Source: Glaciimonas sp. (GTDB lineage: Bacteria > Pseudomonadota > Gammaproteobacteria > Burkholderiales > Burkholderiaceae_D). Taken from it: a DNA stretch of 64,000 nucleotides. Numbering within the stretch: position 1 is the stretch's first letter; each line of letters begins with the position of its first letter. Where the stretch lies: assembly GCA_012927585.1 (NCBI GenBank), contig JABBOY010000033.1:1-64000 (forward strand), in the 5' to 3' direction. This document shows, one piece after another, positions 16,397 to 25,186 of this stretch. The notes beneath the pieces are model-generated. The model saw nothing but the letters and a program-made list of their open reading frames with translations, made no database searches and was not told the DNA's origin. The position numbers were made by a program, and so were the translations under genes.

Positions 16397-17542
16397 TCAA
16401 TCCTCCATGAAGGCGGTCGACATCACGCCGTTGGCACGCTTGACCAGCGGCTTGCGGAAGCGAATCGGTTGCGCCGCTGCCTGCACCGCCGCCTGTATCA
16501 GATGATGGTGCGGCGAACGGCTGCAGGCCGGGTCGATATTGCCGGCATCGCCGGTCAGCAGAAAAGCCTGGCAGCGGCAGCCGCCGAAATCCTTCTCGCG
16601 CTCGTCGCAGCTCCGGCACGTTTCCGGCAACCAGTCCAGTCCGCGGTATTTGCGAAACAGCGGCGACTCATGCCAGATCCAGTCCAGCGTCTGATCGCGC
16701 ACCGACACGAAATCAAGGCCGGGAATCATGCGCGACTCCTGGCACGGCATCGCCACGCCGTCTGGCGCGATAGTCAGATGGATCGCGCCCCAGCCGTTCA
16801 TGCAGGCCTTGGGGCGATCTTCGTAATAATCGGGAATCACGTAGTAAATCGCCATTTGCTTACCCAACCGGACGCGCCAGCGCTGCACCACCGCTTCCGC
16901 CGCGCGCACCTGTGCCAGGCTCGGCATCAGCTCTTCGCGATTGATCAGCGCCCAGTTGTAGTACTGCAAATTAGCCAGTTCCAGGTATTCGGCACCGAGG
17001 CCGGCCGCGTATTCGATCATCGCGTCAACCTCGCCGATGTTCTGGCGGCCGATCGGCATATTCAACACCATCGGGAAACCGTGCGCCTTGATCAACCGCG
17101 CCGCTGCCAGCTTCAGCGCATGCGCCCTGGCCCCGACCAGTTCATCGGTCAGTGCGGCATTGGTAGATTGCAACGATAGCTGGATTTGCTTCAGGCCAGC
17201 TTTTTTCAGCGCGATCAGGCGTTCTTCGGACAGGCCGATGCCGGAGGTGATCAGGTTGCTGTACAGGCCAATTTCCTCGGCGTACGCGACAAGTTGTTCC
17301 AGATCCTTGCGCTGCAATGGCTCACCGCCAGTGAAACCGACCTGCAGCGAACCCAGCGCCCGCGCTTCGCGCATCACGCGCCGCCACTCGTCGGTGGACA
17401 GTTCGAGCGCAGCGTAATCCTCGAAATCGAGCGGGTTGCTGCACCACGAGCATTTCAACGGACAGCGGTAAGTCAATTCCAGTGCCAGCCACAGCGGTTT
17501 GCCCTGGCCATCCAGACTCACTCCGGTATATTCCTTGGGCAT
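16397..17542 (-). CDS. pqqE: PqqE, radical SAM PqqA cyclase
   Basis: A 381-residue radical SAM enzyme of normal PqqE length. In PQQ synthesis it makes the Glu-Tyr carbon-carbon cross-link in PqqA. The N-terminal YRCPLKCSWCSNP holds the CxxxCxxC cluster ligands. VGFTGGEP is the SAM-binding GGE motif, and the SPASM region has CMNGWG, CQESRMIPG and CRSCDEREKDFGGCRCQ. The frame is open to 17734, but ATG 17542 (MPKEYTGVSL) has AAGGAT upstream and gives the family-standard start. It is the first gene of the minus-strand set. Confidence 0.92.
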   Translation of the reverse strand: MPKEYTGVSLDGQGKPLWLALELTYRCPLKCSWCSNPLDFEDYAALELSTDEWRRVMREARALGSLQVGFTGGEPLQRKDLEQLVAYAEEIGLYSNLITSGIGLSEERLIALKKAGLKQIQLSLQSTNAALTDELVGARAHALKLAAARLIKAHGFPMVLNMPIGRQNIGEVDAMIEYAAGLGAEYLELANLQYYNWALINREELMPSLAQVRAAEAVVQRWRVRLGKQMAIYYVIPDYYEDRPKACMNGWGAIHLTIAPDGVAMPCQESRMIPGLDFVSVRDQTLDWIWHESPLFRKYRGLDWLPETCRSCDEREKDFGGCRCQAFLLTGDAGNIDPACSRSPHHHLIQAAVQAAAQPIRFRKPLVKRANGVMSTAFMED

Positions 17543-18288
17543 GGCGATATCCTTTCCGATACACAGACGATCCAGAACACCCGGATCATGACGGCTATTA
17601 TCGAATGACAAAGGGAATGAAAAACACCAGAAAGACGGGAACCGGGCATCGCGAATGGCTGGAGCCGAGCCTAGCGATTTTCTGTAGCGGCCGCCTTGCG
17701 GGAGAAGCAAGCGCAGCTCTGCGCTGCTGGTCAAACTCGCTTAGCTTGAACCTGGAAACGGCAGTTGGCCACTTATGAAATTTTCCATAATTAAGCAGTT
17801 CACCGTTTGAATGAGAGCGCTACAGGCGCGATTGCACGCTTTTCCAACTCGCTGGCTTTTTCGGTGTTTCAGTGAAACACCCTCCTCCTAGCAGAATGCA
17901 GTCTGCGCCATCGTCACGCCTAGCCAGAAAGCCCGAAAAACGCACACTCACACCTGTCCAACTGCTGTTCTAGGTTGATAGTTTTGCCAGCGCCTGCCCG
18001 CCGCCGTAGCTAACCTGCGCGGGTGGCGTGCCGCCTAATGAAACGCGAATCGCGCAATACTTGAATTCGGGAATTTTTGCGTATGGATCCAATGCGCCAT
18101 GGGTCAGCTTGTTGATCGCTGCTTCGTAATAACAGAACGGCACAAAAACCGCTCCACGCGGAGAGCTATCGTCTGCCCGTGGCTTGCTTCATAGGATTTA
18201 AATCATAAAAATTAATAAAAAAAAGGAGTATCAATAAAAACATGCCATTTACCGCATATGTATATTGGTATATTAATATATACACAAT
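17543..18288. other. 746-bp region between pqqE and the box cluster
   Basis: It contains the pqqE leader, a non-coding stretch with ordinary GC content (17740-17970), the formate dehydrogenase remnant (17970-18188) and one GGAGTAT repeat (18225-18290). No intact gene is visible on either strand. Confidence 0.6.
17970..18188 (-). pseudogene. C-terminal remnant of a formate dehydrogenase alpha subunit (molybdopterin oxidoreductase)
   Basis: On the minus strand, about 70 codons from 18179 to the stop at 17970-17972 read like the end of a formate dehydrogenase or nitrate-reductase-type catalytic subunit: RADDSSPRGAVFVPFC, EAAINKLTHGALDPYAKIPE, and FKYCAIRVSL. There is no start codon with a ribosome-binding site, and an in-frame stop lies just upstream at about 18189-18191. 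The rest of the roughly 900-residue gene is missing, and a GGAGTAT repeat begins 37 bp further upstream. I interpret this as a decayed fragment. Confidence 0.7.
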
Positions 18289-18290
18289 TC
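18225..18290 (+). repeat. GGAGTAT-N20-CCGC dispersed repeat, copy 3
   Basis: GGAGTAT at 18225, CCGC after exactly 20 nt (TTTACCGCATAT), then an AT-rich tail ending in ATATAC, an 8-nt loop and GTATAT, followed by a T-run. The terminal hairpin with T-run could end transcripts, and the repeat lies just past the 3' end of the maoC-like gene. Confidence 0.7.
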
Positions 18291-18741
18291 AGTATATTTT
18301 TTCTGACTGCTGCAGCCGGAACAAGCTGGTAGCCTCAATATCCAGCACCTCTGCGCCAAGCTGGTTCTGCATGGTCCACTGCCAGCGAATGATCCCGAGC
18401 CAGGGCTTTGACGCGGAGATGCGCGACTCATGGATCAGCACGTTCAAGGTTAACACATCGCCGGGACGCACCGGATGCGGCCACTTTACATAGTTCAAGC
18501 CGGGCGATGCATACGATTCGGAACCCTTCAGAATGCCGTTGCTGACCAGTCCCATCGCCATTGCACAGGTATGCCAGCCACTGGCGATCAAGCCATCCCA
18601 CGGCCCCTGTTCTGCCTGAATCGGATCAGTATGAAACCACTGCGCATCGTACTTGCGGGCAAATGCAAGAGCTTCTTCGGCATCGACTTCTATCGGGCCT
18701 AGTGTGAAGCGCTTGCCGCTGCTCAGATCTGCGAATTTCAT
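18289..18741 (-). CDS. MaoC-family (hot-dog) dehydratase-like protein
   Basis: A 150-residue hot-dog-fold protein with the MaoC hydratase signature: FARKYDAQWFHTDP, then GPWDGLIASGWHTCAMAMGL, where the Asp and His of the (R)-hydratase motif are visible. It would hydrate or dehydrate an acyl-CoA thioester. It overlaps the shortened enoyl-CoA hydratase gene by 4 nt and is the last gene of the box set read on this strand, which suggests a role in the lower pathway after ring opening. Substrate unknown. Confidence 0.8.
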   Translation of the reverse strand: MKFADLSSGKRFTLGPIEVDAEEALAFARKYDAQWFHTDPIQAEQGPWDGLIASGWHTCAMAMGLVSNGILKGSESYASPGLNYVKWPHPVRPGDVLTLNVLIHESRISASKPWLGIIRWQWTMQNQLGAEVLDIEATSLFRLQQSEKIY

Positions 18742-19235
18742 CGGGCAACCTGATTGAGTTGCGGGGCGCGTTTCTCCTTGATGGCGGCCAGTCCTTCGCG
18801 CGCGTCCGCCGCTGCAAAGCCCATGATCTCGGCATTCAGCGATGCTTCAAAAGCCGGCCACGCGGCGCGCAACCAGTGATTGAGCGAACGCTTGGTGTGG
18901 GCCAGATCGGCCAGCGTGTCGGCCGGCATAATGCGCGCCAGAATCGCCTCCTGCTCTAGCCCGGACAGGCGTCTCTTGCCAACCAATCCAGACAGTACCG
19001 CACCGATATTGTCATGGGCTGCGCGTGCCGCATCCGGGCGCGCATCCATCAAGCGCGCCAGATGCCCTGCTGCCGCAGCGACTTGCGCGATACCGGCGTC
19101 GAATACAGCGCTCAACTTGGCGATCATTGTTTCGTCAAACGCACTCAGTGTTTCCGGTTTGGCGAGCGTGACATGCGAGACCCCGCGCCCGTCGGTCGCC
19201 AGTTTGAGCGTTGTGTAATTTGAATCAGCCAACAT
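18738..19235 (-). CDS. Shortened enoyl-CoA hydratase/isomerase-like protein
   Basis: About 165 residues. The start (YTTLKLATDGRGVSHVTLAKPETLSAFDETM) is like a crotonase N-terminus, and the end (MGFAAADAREGLAAIKEKRAPQ) is like a crotonase C-terminus. The central part with the CoA-binding GAG-x-A-F-CAG-x-D oxyanion-hole region is missing. Family members are about 260 residues. This is either an internally deleted hydratase kept in frame or a specialised family. An ATG at 19235 sits 2 nt after AGGAG; a TTG at 19250 is an alternative start. Confidence 0.55.
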   Translation of the reverse strand: MLADSNYTTLKLATDGRGVSHVTLAKPETLSAFDETMIAKLSAVFDAGIAQVAAAAGHLARLMDARPDAARAAHDNIGAVLSGLVGKRRLSGLEQEAILARIMPADTLADLAHTKRSLNHWLRAAWPAFEASLNAEIMGFAAADAREGLAAIKEKRAPQLNQVAR

Positions 19236-19328
19236 GACTCCTGCTAACAATTGAACATAAAATTAAACATAAAAAAGCGCATAGACAGACATAGACAGAG
19301 CTTGATCGCCGCCTGGCTATCAAGCGGC

Positions 19329-20573
19329 TCAGTAGGTCTCGACGTGGAAGCGCCCTTCCCTGACCATCTTGCTGTGCAACGACGGCCAATCCATGCCGAC
19401 CGCGCTGCAACTTTCGCGCAGGGCCTCCATGACGCCGGCCTCCATGCCTTTCAGGCCGCAGATATAGATGTAGGTATCGCCGCTGAGTAAATCCGTCACG
19501 GCTCTGCCGGCATCGCGTATTTTGTCCTGCACATACGCGCACGGCTGACTTTCAACCCGTGAAAACGCCAGATGCATGTCAATAAAAGTGGCAGGCAGCT
19601 TCAGCAAAGGGCCAAAATAGGGCAACTCTTCCGGCCTGCGCGCACCGAAAAACAACATCATCTTGCCACCCCTGGATTGCCCTTTTACCATCAGGCGTCG
19701 CCGATGCTCGGTCATGGCGCGCATCGGGGCCGAGCCGGTGCCGGTACAAATCATCAGAATATTCGAGCCGGACTGATTCGGCATCAGGTAACTGGTGCCG
19801 AATGGACCGGTAACCTGCACGCTATCGCCTTTTTGCAGATCGCATAAATAATTGGAACCAACCCCGCGCGCCGGATGGCCTTCATGGTCTTCCGTAACAC
19901 GTTTAACGGTCAGCGCCAGGTTGTTGTAGCCGTCGCGCTCGCCCTCGCGCGGGCTGGCAACCGAATACATGCGCAGGTAATGCGGCTTGCCGCCGGCATC
20001 GAGGCCGGGCGGAATGATGCCGATCGACTGCCCTTCGAGAATCGGAAAAAACTGGGTGCCGAAGTCCAGCACGATATGATGAATATCGCTTTCCGCATCC
20101 GCTGCAGTGAGGCGATAATTGCCTGCCACCGTTGCCGTCACCGGATTTTTCAGCGTGTACAAATTGATGTAGGGATGTGCCGCCGACCACGGCGCCATGC
20201 TGGAAGATGGCGATGTGGCGGCATTGACCTGCATCCCCTCTATCGCTGCTGCCGGCTCTTCGTCCCGGGCCGAGCCGACCAGCGCATCGTCCGGCATTTC
20301 CTGTTGTACTGGCAAGTCATCCCAGCCGAATTGTTCTTGAGGTGAATACGCCGCATTTTTCGGCACGGTTCTCCAGTGGTCAATCGAGCCGGTTGGGCAC
20401 GGCGAAATGCACGCCATGCAGGCGTTGCAGATATCCACATTGACCACGTAATTGCGGCTGTCGTGCGTGATGGCATCGACCGGACAGGTTTCTTCGCAGG
20501 TATTACAGCGAATGCAAACCTCAGGATCGATCAAATGTTGTCGTATCAATACGATCGGTTCAGGAACGTTCAT
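19329..20573 (-). CDS. boxA: Benzoyl-CoA 2,3-epoxidase subunit A (reductase)
   Basis: A 414-residue iron-sulfur flavoprotein that passes electrons from NADPH to BoxB. The N-terminus has two 4Fe-4S ferredoxin motifs, [16 protein letters not shown] and [16 protein letters not shown]. After a linker (about 90-160) comes an FAD/NADP reductase module with [12 protein letters not shown], a [10 protein letters not shown] segment, [14 protein letters not shown] and [12 protein letters not shown], ending in HVETY. The start (MNVPEP) gives the standard BoxA N-terminus; the upstream extension to 20600 does not. The order on this strand is boxC, boxB, boxA. Confidence 0.92.
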   Translation of the reverse strand: MNVPEPIVLIRQHLIDPEVCIRCNTCEETCPVDAITHDSRNYVVNVDICNACMACISPCPTGSIDHWRTVPKNAAYSPQEQFGWDDLPVQQEMPDDALVGSARDEEPAAAIEGMQVNAATSPSSSMAPWSAAHPYINLYTLKNPVTATVAGNYRLTAADAESDIHHIVLDFGTQFFPILEGQSIGIIPPGLDAGGKPHYLRMYSVASPREGERDGYNNLALTVKRVTEDHEGHPARGVGSNYLCDLQKGDSVQVTGPFGTSYLMPNQSGSNILMICTGTGSAPMRAMTEHRRRLMVKGQSRGGKMMLFFGARRPEELPYFGPLLKLPATFIDMHLAFSRVESQPCAYVQDKIRDAGRAVTDLLSGDTYIYICGLKGMEAGVMEALRESCSAVGMDWPSLHSKMVREGRFHVETY

Positions 20574-20672
20574 GGCGGGCCATCCACATGGTGCGAACAA
20601 GGTGAAAATGCGGTCGGCTGAAAAACCCTCAACCGACCTTTTACTGCTTACTGCCGATACTGCTATTACTGC

Positions 20673-22100
20673 CTAGTTGAAGCGGACGTACTGGAAGTCG
20701 ATCGGCTGGCGGTTGATGCCGACCGGCGGCGGCGCGATCCAGTTGGCAAATTTGCCCGGCTCTATCACGCGCCCCATCAGCGATGCCACATACGCACGGT
20801 CTTCTTCGCTAGGCAGCCAGTTACGCAGATTGGCTTGCCATTCCGCTTCGGAAATCACCCTGCCGTCCGGTGAAATGCGGGTATCTGCAAACGCACCGAT
20901 ATGACGATTGAACGCCTTGTGCGGCGCGGCCAGCCGGAAGCTCAAACCTGCCTTCTCGATCACGCGATTCCAGCGCCCGATTCCGGCCACTGCATCCCGG
21001 ATGTAATCGTCGCGCAGCACTTCATTGAGTGCATTCAGCAGCGGGACTTCACGTTCTGCCAGTGCGCCGTTGGCTATTTCCAGAATGTGGTAGTGGCCAT
21101 CCTTTAATAGGTGATCGTCATCGCGCTTGGTTTCTTCGTAGCGGCCTTTCAGGCCCGCACTATAGAAAGTCGCCGCATTCGAGGACTGGTCGGCGCCAAA
21201 CAAATCAATCGTGACGCTGAAATGGAAGTTCAGGTAACGCTGCAGGGTCGGCAGGTCAATCACGCCCTTGGCGCGCACTTGAGCCGGATCTTCGATACCG
21301 AACTCTTTCATGACAGCGCAAGTACGGGCAACCACGCGCGAAATTCCCGATTCACCGACAAACATGTGATGCGCTTCTTCCGTCAACATGAAGCGGCAGG
21401 TGCGCGACAACGGATCGAAACCGGATTCAGCCAATGCGCACAACTGGAACTTGCCGTCACGATCGGTGAAGTAGGTGAACATGTAAAACGCCAGCCAGTC
21501 CGGCGTCTCTTCATTAAATGCCGCGAGAATGCGCGGCTTCTCTGCATCACCGGAATTACGTTGCAGCAATGCTTGCGCTTCTTCACGGCCGTCGCGGCCA
21601 AAATGCTTGTGCAGCAGATAGACCATTGCCCATAAATGGCGGCCTTCTTCCACATTGACCTGAAACAAATTGCGCAGATCGTATTGCGATGGTGCGGTCA
21701 GGCCCAGATGGCGCTGTTGCTCGACTGAGGCCGGTTCGGTATCGCCTTGGGTGACTATCATGCGGCGCAGATTGGCACGGTGCTCGCCAGGCACGTCCTG
21801 CCAGGCATCCATGCCCTTGTTCTCGCCGAAATTGACTTTGCGTCCTTCCTCGGCTTGCGCCAGAAAGATGCCCCAGCGATAGTCCGGCATTTTCACATGT
21901 CCGAAACTGGCCCAGCCTTCCGGCGTAACATTGATGGCGGTACGCAGATACACGTCATGGCCGCTCGAATTATCCGGGCCCATGTCGCGCCACCAGTTCA
22001 GGTAGTTAGGCTGCCAATGTTCCAGCGCACGCTGCAATGTCTTGTCTTCGGACAGATTGACGTTGTTTGGAATTAGCTCACTGTAATCAATTGTGCTCAC
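20673..22100 (-). CDS. boxB: Benzoyl-CoA 2,3-epoxidase subunit B (oxygenase)
   Basis: A 475-residue diiron oxygenase that adds one oxygen atom to benzoyl-CoA to form the 2,3-epoxide. Diiron-type motifs include VNVEEGRHLWAMVYLL and LTEEAHHMFVGESG, with the expected Glu and His ligands. Length is as in Azoarcus BoxB. It lies 43 bp after boxC and 99 bp before boxA, and the three almost certainly form one transcript. No anomalies are seen. Confidence 0.93.
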   Translation of the reverse strand: MSTIDYSELIPNNVNLSEDKTLQRALEHWQPNYLNWWRDMGPDNSSGHDVYLRTAINVTPEGWASFGHVKMPDYRWGIFLAQAEEGRKVNFGENKGMDAWQDVPGEHRANLRRMIVTQGDTEPASVEQQRHLGLTAPSQYDLRNLFQVNVEEGRHLWAMVYLLHKHFGRDGREEAQALLQRNSGDAEKPRILAAFNEETPDWLAFYMFTYFTDRDGKFQLCALAESGFDPLSRTCRFMLTEEAHHMFVGESGISRVVARTCAVMKEFGIEDPAQVRAKGVIDLPTLQRYLNFHFSVTIDLFGADQSSNAATFYSAGLKGRYEETKRDDDHLLKDGHYHILEIANGALAEREVPLLNALNEVLRDDYIRDAVAGIGRWNRVIEKAGLSFRLAAPHKAFNRHIGAFADTRISPDGRVISEAEWQANLRNWLPSEEDRAYVASLMGRVIEPGKFANWIAPPPVGINRQPIDFQYVRFN

Positions 22101-22143
22101 GGTAAATTCCTTTAATCAGGTTTGTTGCAGGAGTTGATAATTT

Positions 22144-23802
22144 TTAAACGCGGCTCATATCGAATTTGGCCTGGTTGCCGCTACCGTACAACTTCAACGC
22201 ACCAAATTCGCCCACGGCATTCGGCCGGATGAAAATCCAGTTTTGCCAGGCCGTCAAACGACCGAAAATGCGTGTTTCCATGGTTTCCTTGCCATTGAAA
22301 CGCAAATTGGCTTCCAGACCGGTCAGGGCATCGGGCGACATGCTGGCACGCTCTTCCAGCAGCATGCGGGTTTCATCGGCCCAATCCAGGTCATCAGGAT
22401 CAGCGGTAATCATGCCCAGTGCAAGGGCCTGGCCGGCATCGAGCGATTGCCCAATGGTGTTGCGCACCGACGCGATCTCGGTCTCGTCTTCATAGAAGCG
22501 GCGCGCGATGCGCGATTGCGCGGTGACCATCGGCAAGGTGCCGAAATTAAGCTCGGATACAGCGATACGCGGTGCGCGCTGCGGTACCGATGGCAGGGCC
22601 AGCATATAGCTGCGGTCGGCCGCCAAGGCAATTTCGAGCAAGCTGCCCACAAAGCAGGAACCTTCGTCGATGAAAGCAAACAGCGAGCGCGACGACACAT
22701 CGAGCCGGGCCAGCGTGCGACGCAAAAAACCGATGGTTTCGCGCACCAGCCAGTGCGATTTATGCGCCAGCAAGGTGGCGTCGCTGGCAAGAACTGCTTG
22801 CGCATCGCCCCGGGTTTTCAGGATCCAGGTGCCAATCTCAAGTTCATTGGTGCGCAGGTGCAAAATCGCATCGTCGAGTTCCCGCGCCATTTGCAGCGGC
22901 CACCATTGGGCGCCTGCGGCTTCGATGCCGGCGATATCGATCGGCTGCGGCGCAGTAGGCGCCTTGACGGTCAGGGTCGCATTGCGCGCGGCGCGATCCA
23001 GCACGATGCCGACAAATTCATAATCGATCGTGGCGTCGGTCTGGGTCCGATTTAAAGGTGTCAGCTTGACGCCTTTGCCGTCTGCCGGACGGTCGCTGCC
23101 GGCAGCCAGCGCCAGCGCATGGTCTTGTACGGTTTGCTGGAAATGCGTGGGTGTTGCGACTTCATCCACCAGACGCCAGTCCTTGGCACGCTGCCCACGC
23201 ACGCCTTCGGAGGTGGTGCAAAAAATATCTGCGTGGTCATGGCGCACGTGGCGCTTGTCGGTCAAACGCGTCAGCCCGCCGGTGCCGGGCAACACGCCCA
23301 GCAGAGGCACTTCCGGCAAACTCACGGAAGAAGCCCGATCGTCAACCAGAATGATTTCGTCGCAGGCGGCCGCCAACTCGTAGCCGCCGCCAGCGCAAGC
23401 GCCATTCACTGCAGCAATGAATTTCAATCCCGAATAGCGGCTGGAATCTTCCAACCCATTACGCGTTTCATTGGTGAATTTGCAAAAATTGACTTTCCAC
23501 GAATGGGTTGATTTGCCGAGCATGAAGATGTTGGCGCCAGAGCAGAAAATACGATCCTTGCTACTGGTAAGAATCACCGTGCGCACTTCTGGATGTTCAA
23601 AACGAATCCGCTGCACCGCGTCATTGAGTTCGATGTCGACCCCCAGGTCATAGGAGTTGAGCTTGAGCTTGTAACCTTCTTTTATGCCGCCATCCTCATT
23701 GATGCTCATGGTCAGTGTGGCAATCGGGCCATCGCAAGCAATAGACCAATGCTTGTAATGCTCAGGTGCGGTTTGATAGTTGATTTGCGGCGAGGTGTTC
23801 AT
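22144..23802 (-). CDS. boxC: 2,3-epoxybenzoyl-CoA dihydrolase
   Basis: A 552-residue, two-crotonase-domain enzyme that opens the epoxide ring and releases formate, giving 3,4-dehydroadipyl-CoA semialdehyde. The N-terminal domain holds DRIFCSGANIFMLG, FIAAVNGACAGGGYELA and LPEVPLLGVLPGTGGLTR. The second domain runs from about residue 270. The start at 23802 follows AGGGAG. A good sigma-70-like promoter lies upstream (TTTACA 23872-23877, TATAGT 23849-23854, 17-bp spacing). It is the first gene of boxCBA. Confidence 0.92.
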   Translation of the reverse strand: MNTSPQINYQTAPEHYKHWSIACDGPIATLTMSINEDGGIKEGYKLKLNSYDLGVDIELNDAVQRIRFEHPEVRTVILTSSKDRIFCSGANIFMLGKSTHSWKVNFCKFTNETRNGLEDSSRYSGLKFIAAVNGACAGGGYELAAACDEIILVDDRASSVSLPEVPLLGVLPGTGGLTRLTDKRHVRHDHADIFCTTSEGVRGQRAKDWRLVDEVATPTHFQQTVQDHALALAAGSDRPADGKGVKLTPLNRTQTDATIDYEFVGIVLDRAARNATLTVKAPTAPQPIDIAGIEAAGAQWWPLQMARELDDAILHLRTNELEIGTWILKTRGDAQAVLASDATLLAHKSHWLVRETIGFLRRTLARLDVSSRSLFAFIDEGSCFVGSLLEIALAADRSYMLALPSVPQRAPRIAVSELNFGTLPMVTAQSRIARRFYEDETEIASVRNTIGQSLDAGQALALGMITADPDDLDWADETRMLLEERASMSPDALTGLEANLRFNGKETMETRIFGRLTAWQNWIFIRPNAVGEFGALKLYGSGNQAKFDMSRV

Positions 23803-23820
23803 GGCGCTCCCTATGGAAAT

Positions 23821-23891
23821 ATGATGCATATCATATATTAACATAAGAACTATATTTCACTTATAAAAATATGTAAAGCATTAAAATGCTT
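23821..23891 (-). promoter_or_regulatory. boxC promoter with candidate BoxR operator
   Basis: On the minus strand, TTTACA (23872-23877) and TATAGT (23849-23854) are spaced by 17 bp. A perfect 6-4-6 palindrome, AAGCAT-TAAA-ATGCTT, covers 23876-23891 at the upstream edge of the -35 box. A second short inverted repeat, ATGAT-GCAT-ATCAT (23821-23834), lies between the -10 box and the gene. A palindrome of the same design sits in the boxR/DUF4863 promoter region. Confidence 0.55.
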
Positions 23892-24080
23892 ATTTTGTAG
23901 AAATTCAGTATTTTTCTGCTAGTCACAGATGGTAAAAGCCACCACGTTTGCGACCAAACAAGAATACAGGCACTAGGGATGCCATCATTGTGCATACTCC
24001 TGCGCCCAAAGAGGCATTGCAAGGGCAATGGCTTAAAAAAACAATATGCATTTTGGTTAACCGCCCGCATCCGCGAGGCC

Positions 24081-24980
24081 TTACGAAAACGCTTTATCCT
24101 GGGACAAGATAGTTCCGCGCAACTGATCCACCAGATTCATGAATGCGGCTTCCTGCGTAATATCACTGGTATCAAATATTTCATCTGCCTGAGAATAGAA
24201 TGGAGCGCGGCTTTCGATGAGGTTCTTCAAATCTTTCATAGCCTCATGGTTATCGGCTCTCAGTCGCGAATCGCATTGTGGCAACCCGCGCTCCACATAT
24301 TCTTCCGGGGCCGCCTTCAACCAGACGGTATAGCAGTGCGAAAGCAATAAATTAAATGTTGACGGGTCTGAGACAATGCTGCCTGGCGTTGCAATCACTG
24401 CGCGTGGAAAGCGGCGGATTGTCTCTTCCAGCGCCCGATATTCGTAGCGCCGATAAGCGGCCGAACCATACAGTGCGTGAATTTCCGGGATGCTGCAGCC
24501 CGCCACCGCTTCGATTTGCCGCTCCAGCTCGATGAAAGGCACCATCCAGTTATCGGCCAGCATCTGCCCGAGAGTAGATTTGCCAGCACCACGCAAACCG
24601 ATAAAGGCCACTCGTTGCCGCCGCGCCGACTCGCTGGAAGGCTTTTCAAAAATTTCGACCAGCGCCGCACTCGCCTGCGCCAACTCCGCCTCCGTGCGAC
24701 CACGCAAAATTTCCCGAATTTTGAGCGATTCAGCAGAGGAAATGGCTTCATCGCCGATCATTTCGACCAGCCTGCAATTCAGTACCTGGCTCAACTGGCG
24801 CAGAAACTGGATTGACGCATTTCCACTACCCAATTCAATATTCTGCAAATGGCGCTCCGAGACATCGGCCCTGCGCGCCAAGATTTTGCGCGACAGACCG
24901 TGCCGCGACCGCAGAGCTGTCAAGCGCTCGCCAAGCGCGACCAGAAATGGATCCTTGTGCTGTTCGGAACTGTCATTCAT
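24081..24980 (-). CDS. boxR: BoxR-type repressor: HTH domain fused to shikimate-kinase-like domain
   Basis: A 299-residue regulator. Residues of about 15-75 form an XRE-type helix-turn-helix (LTALRSRHGLSRKILARRADVSERHLQNIE). From about 130 on, the protein is shikimate-kinase-like, with P-loop GLRGAGKSTLGQML. In Azoarcus BoxR the kinase-like domain binds benzoyl-CoA and releases DNA. The start at 24980 has AGAGGAA upstream. It is divergent from the DUF4863 gene, and the shared region holds a candidate operator. Confidence 0.9.
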   Translation of the reverse strand: MNDSSEQHKDPFLVALGERLTALRSRHGLSRKILARRADVSERHLQNIELGSGNASIQFLRQLSQVLNCRLVEMIGDEAISSAESLKIREILRGRTEAELAQASAALVEIFEKPSSESARRQRVAFIGLRGAGKSTLGQMLADNWMVPFIELERQIEAVAGCSIPEIHALYGSAAYRRYEYRALEETIRRFPRAVIATPGSIVSDPSTFNLLLSHCYTVWLKAAPEEYVERGLPQCDSRLRADNHEAMKDLKNLIESRAPFYSQADEIFDTSDITQEAAFMNLVDQLRGTILSQDKAFS

Positions 24981-25070
24981 ACCTATTTCCTCTTGAATTC
25001 TTGTCTGCACCACGGCACGCAATCTGCACAAGGGGGCGAAGAATAACGAAATATATTATCATTCATCACA

Positions 25071-25100
25071 TTGACTTAAGCAACATATTGCTTGTATACT
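25071..25100 (+). promoter_or_regulatory. Divergent promoter region with palindromic operator (boxR / DUF4863 gene)
   Basis: TTGACT (25071-25076) and TATACT (25095-25100) are spaced by 18 bp and lead to the DUF4863 gene start at 25187. A perfect 6-4-6 palindrome, AAGCAA-CATA-TTGCTT (25078-25093), fills the spacer, where a bound repressor would block polymerase. A weaker minus-strand promoter for boxR probably overlaps it. Confidence 0.6.
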
Positions 25101-25186
25101 TAACCATTGAAGCACTATAAAACACAATGCAAGTCTGTTTCCCGTACTGTTGTACGCCATCAGTATGCCCGTTAGGAAAGCTAAAC

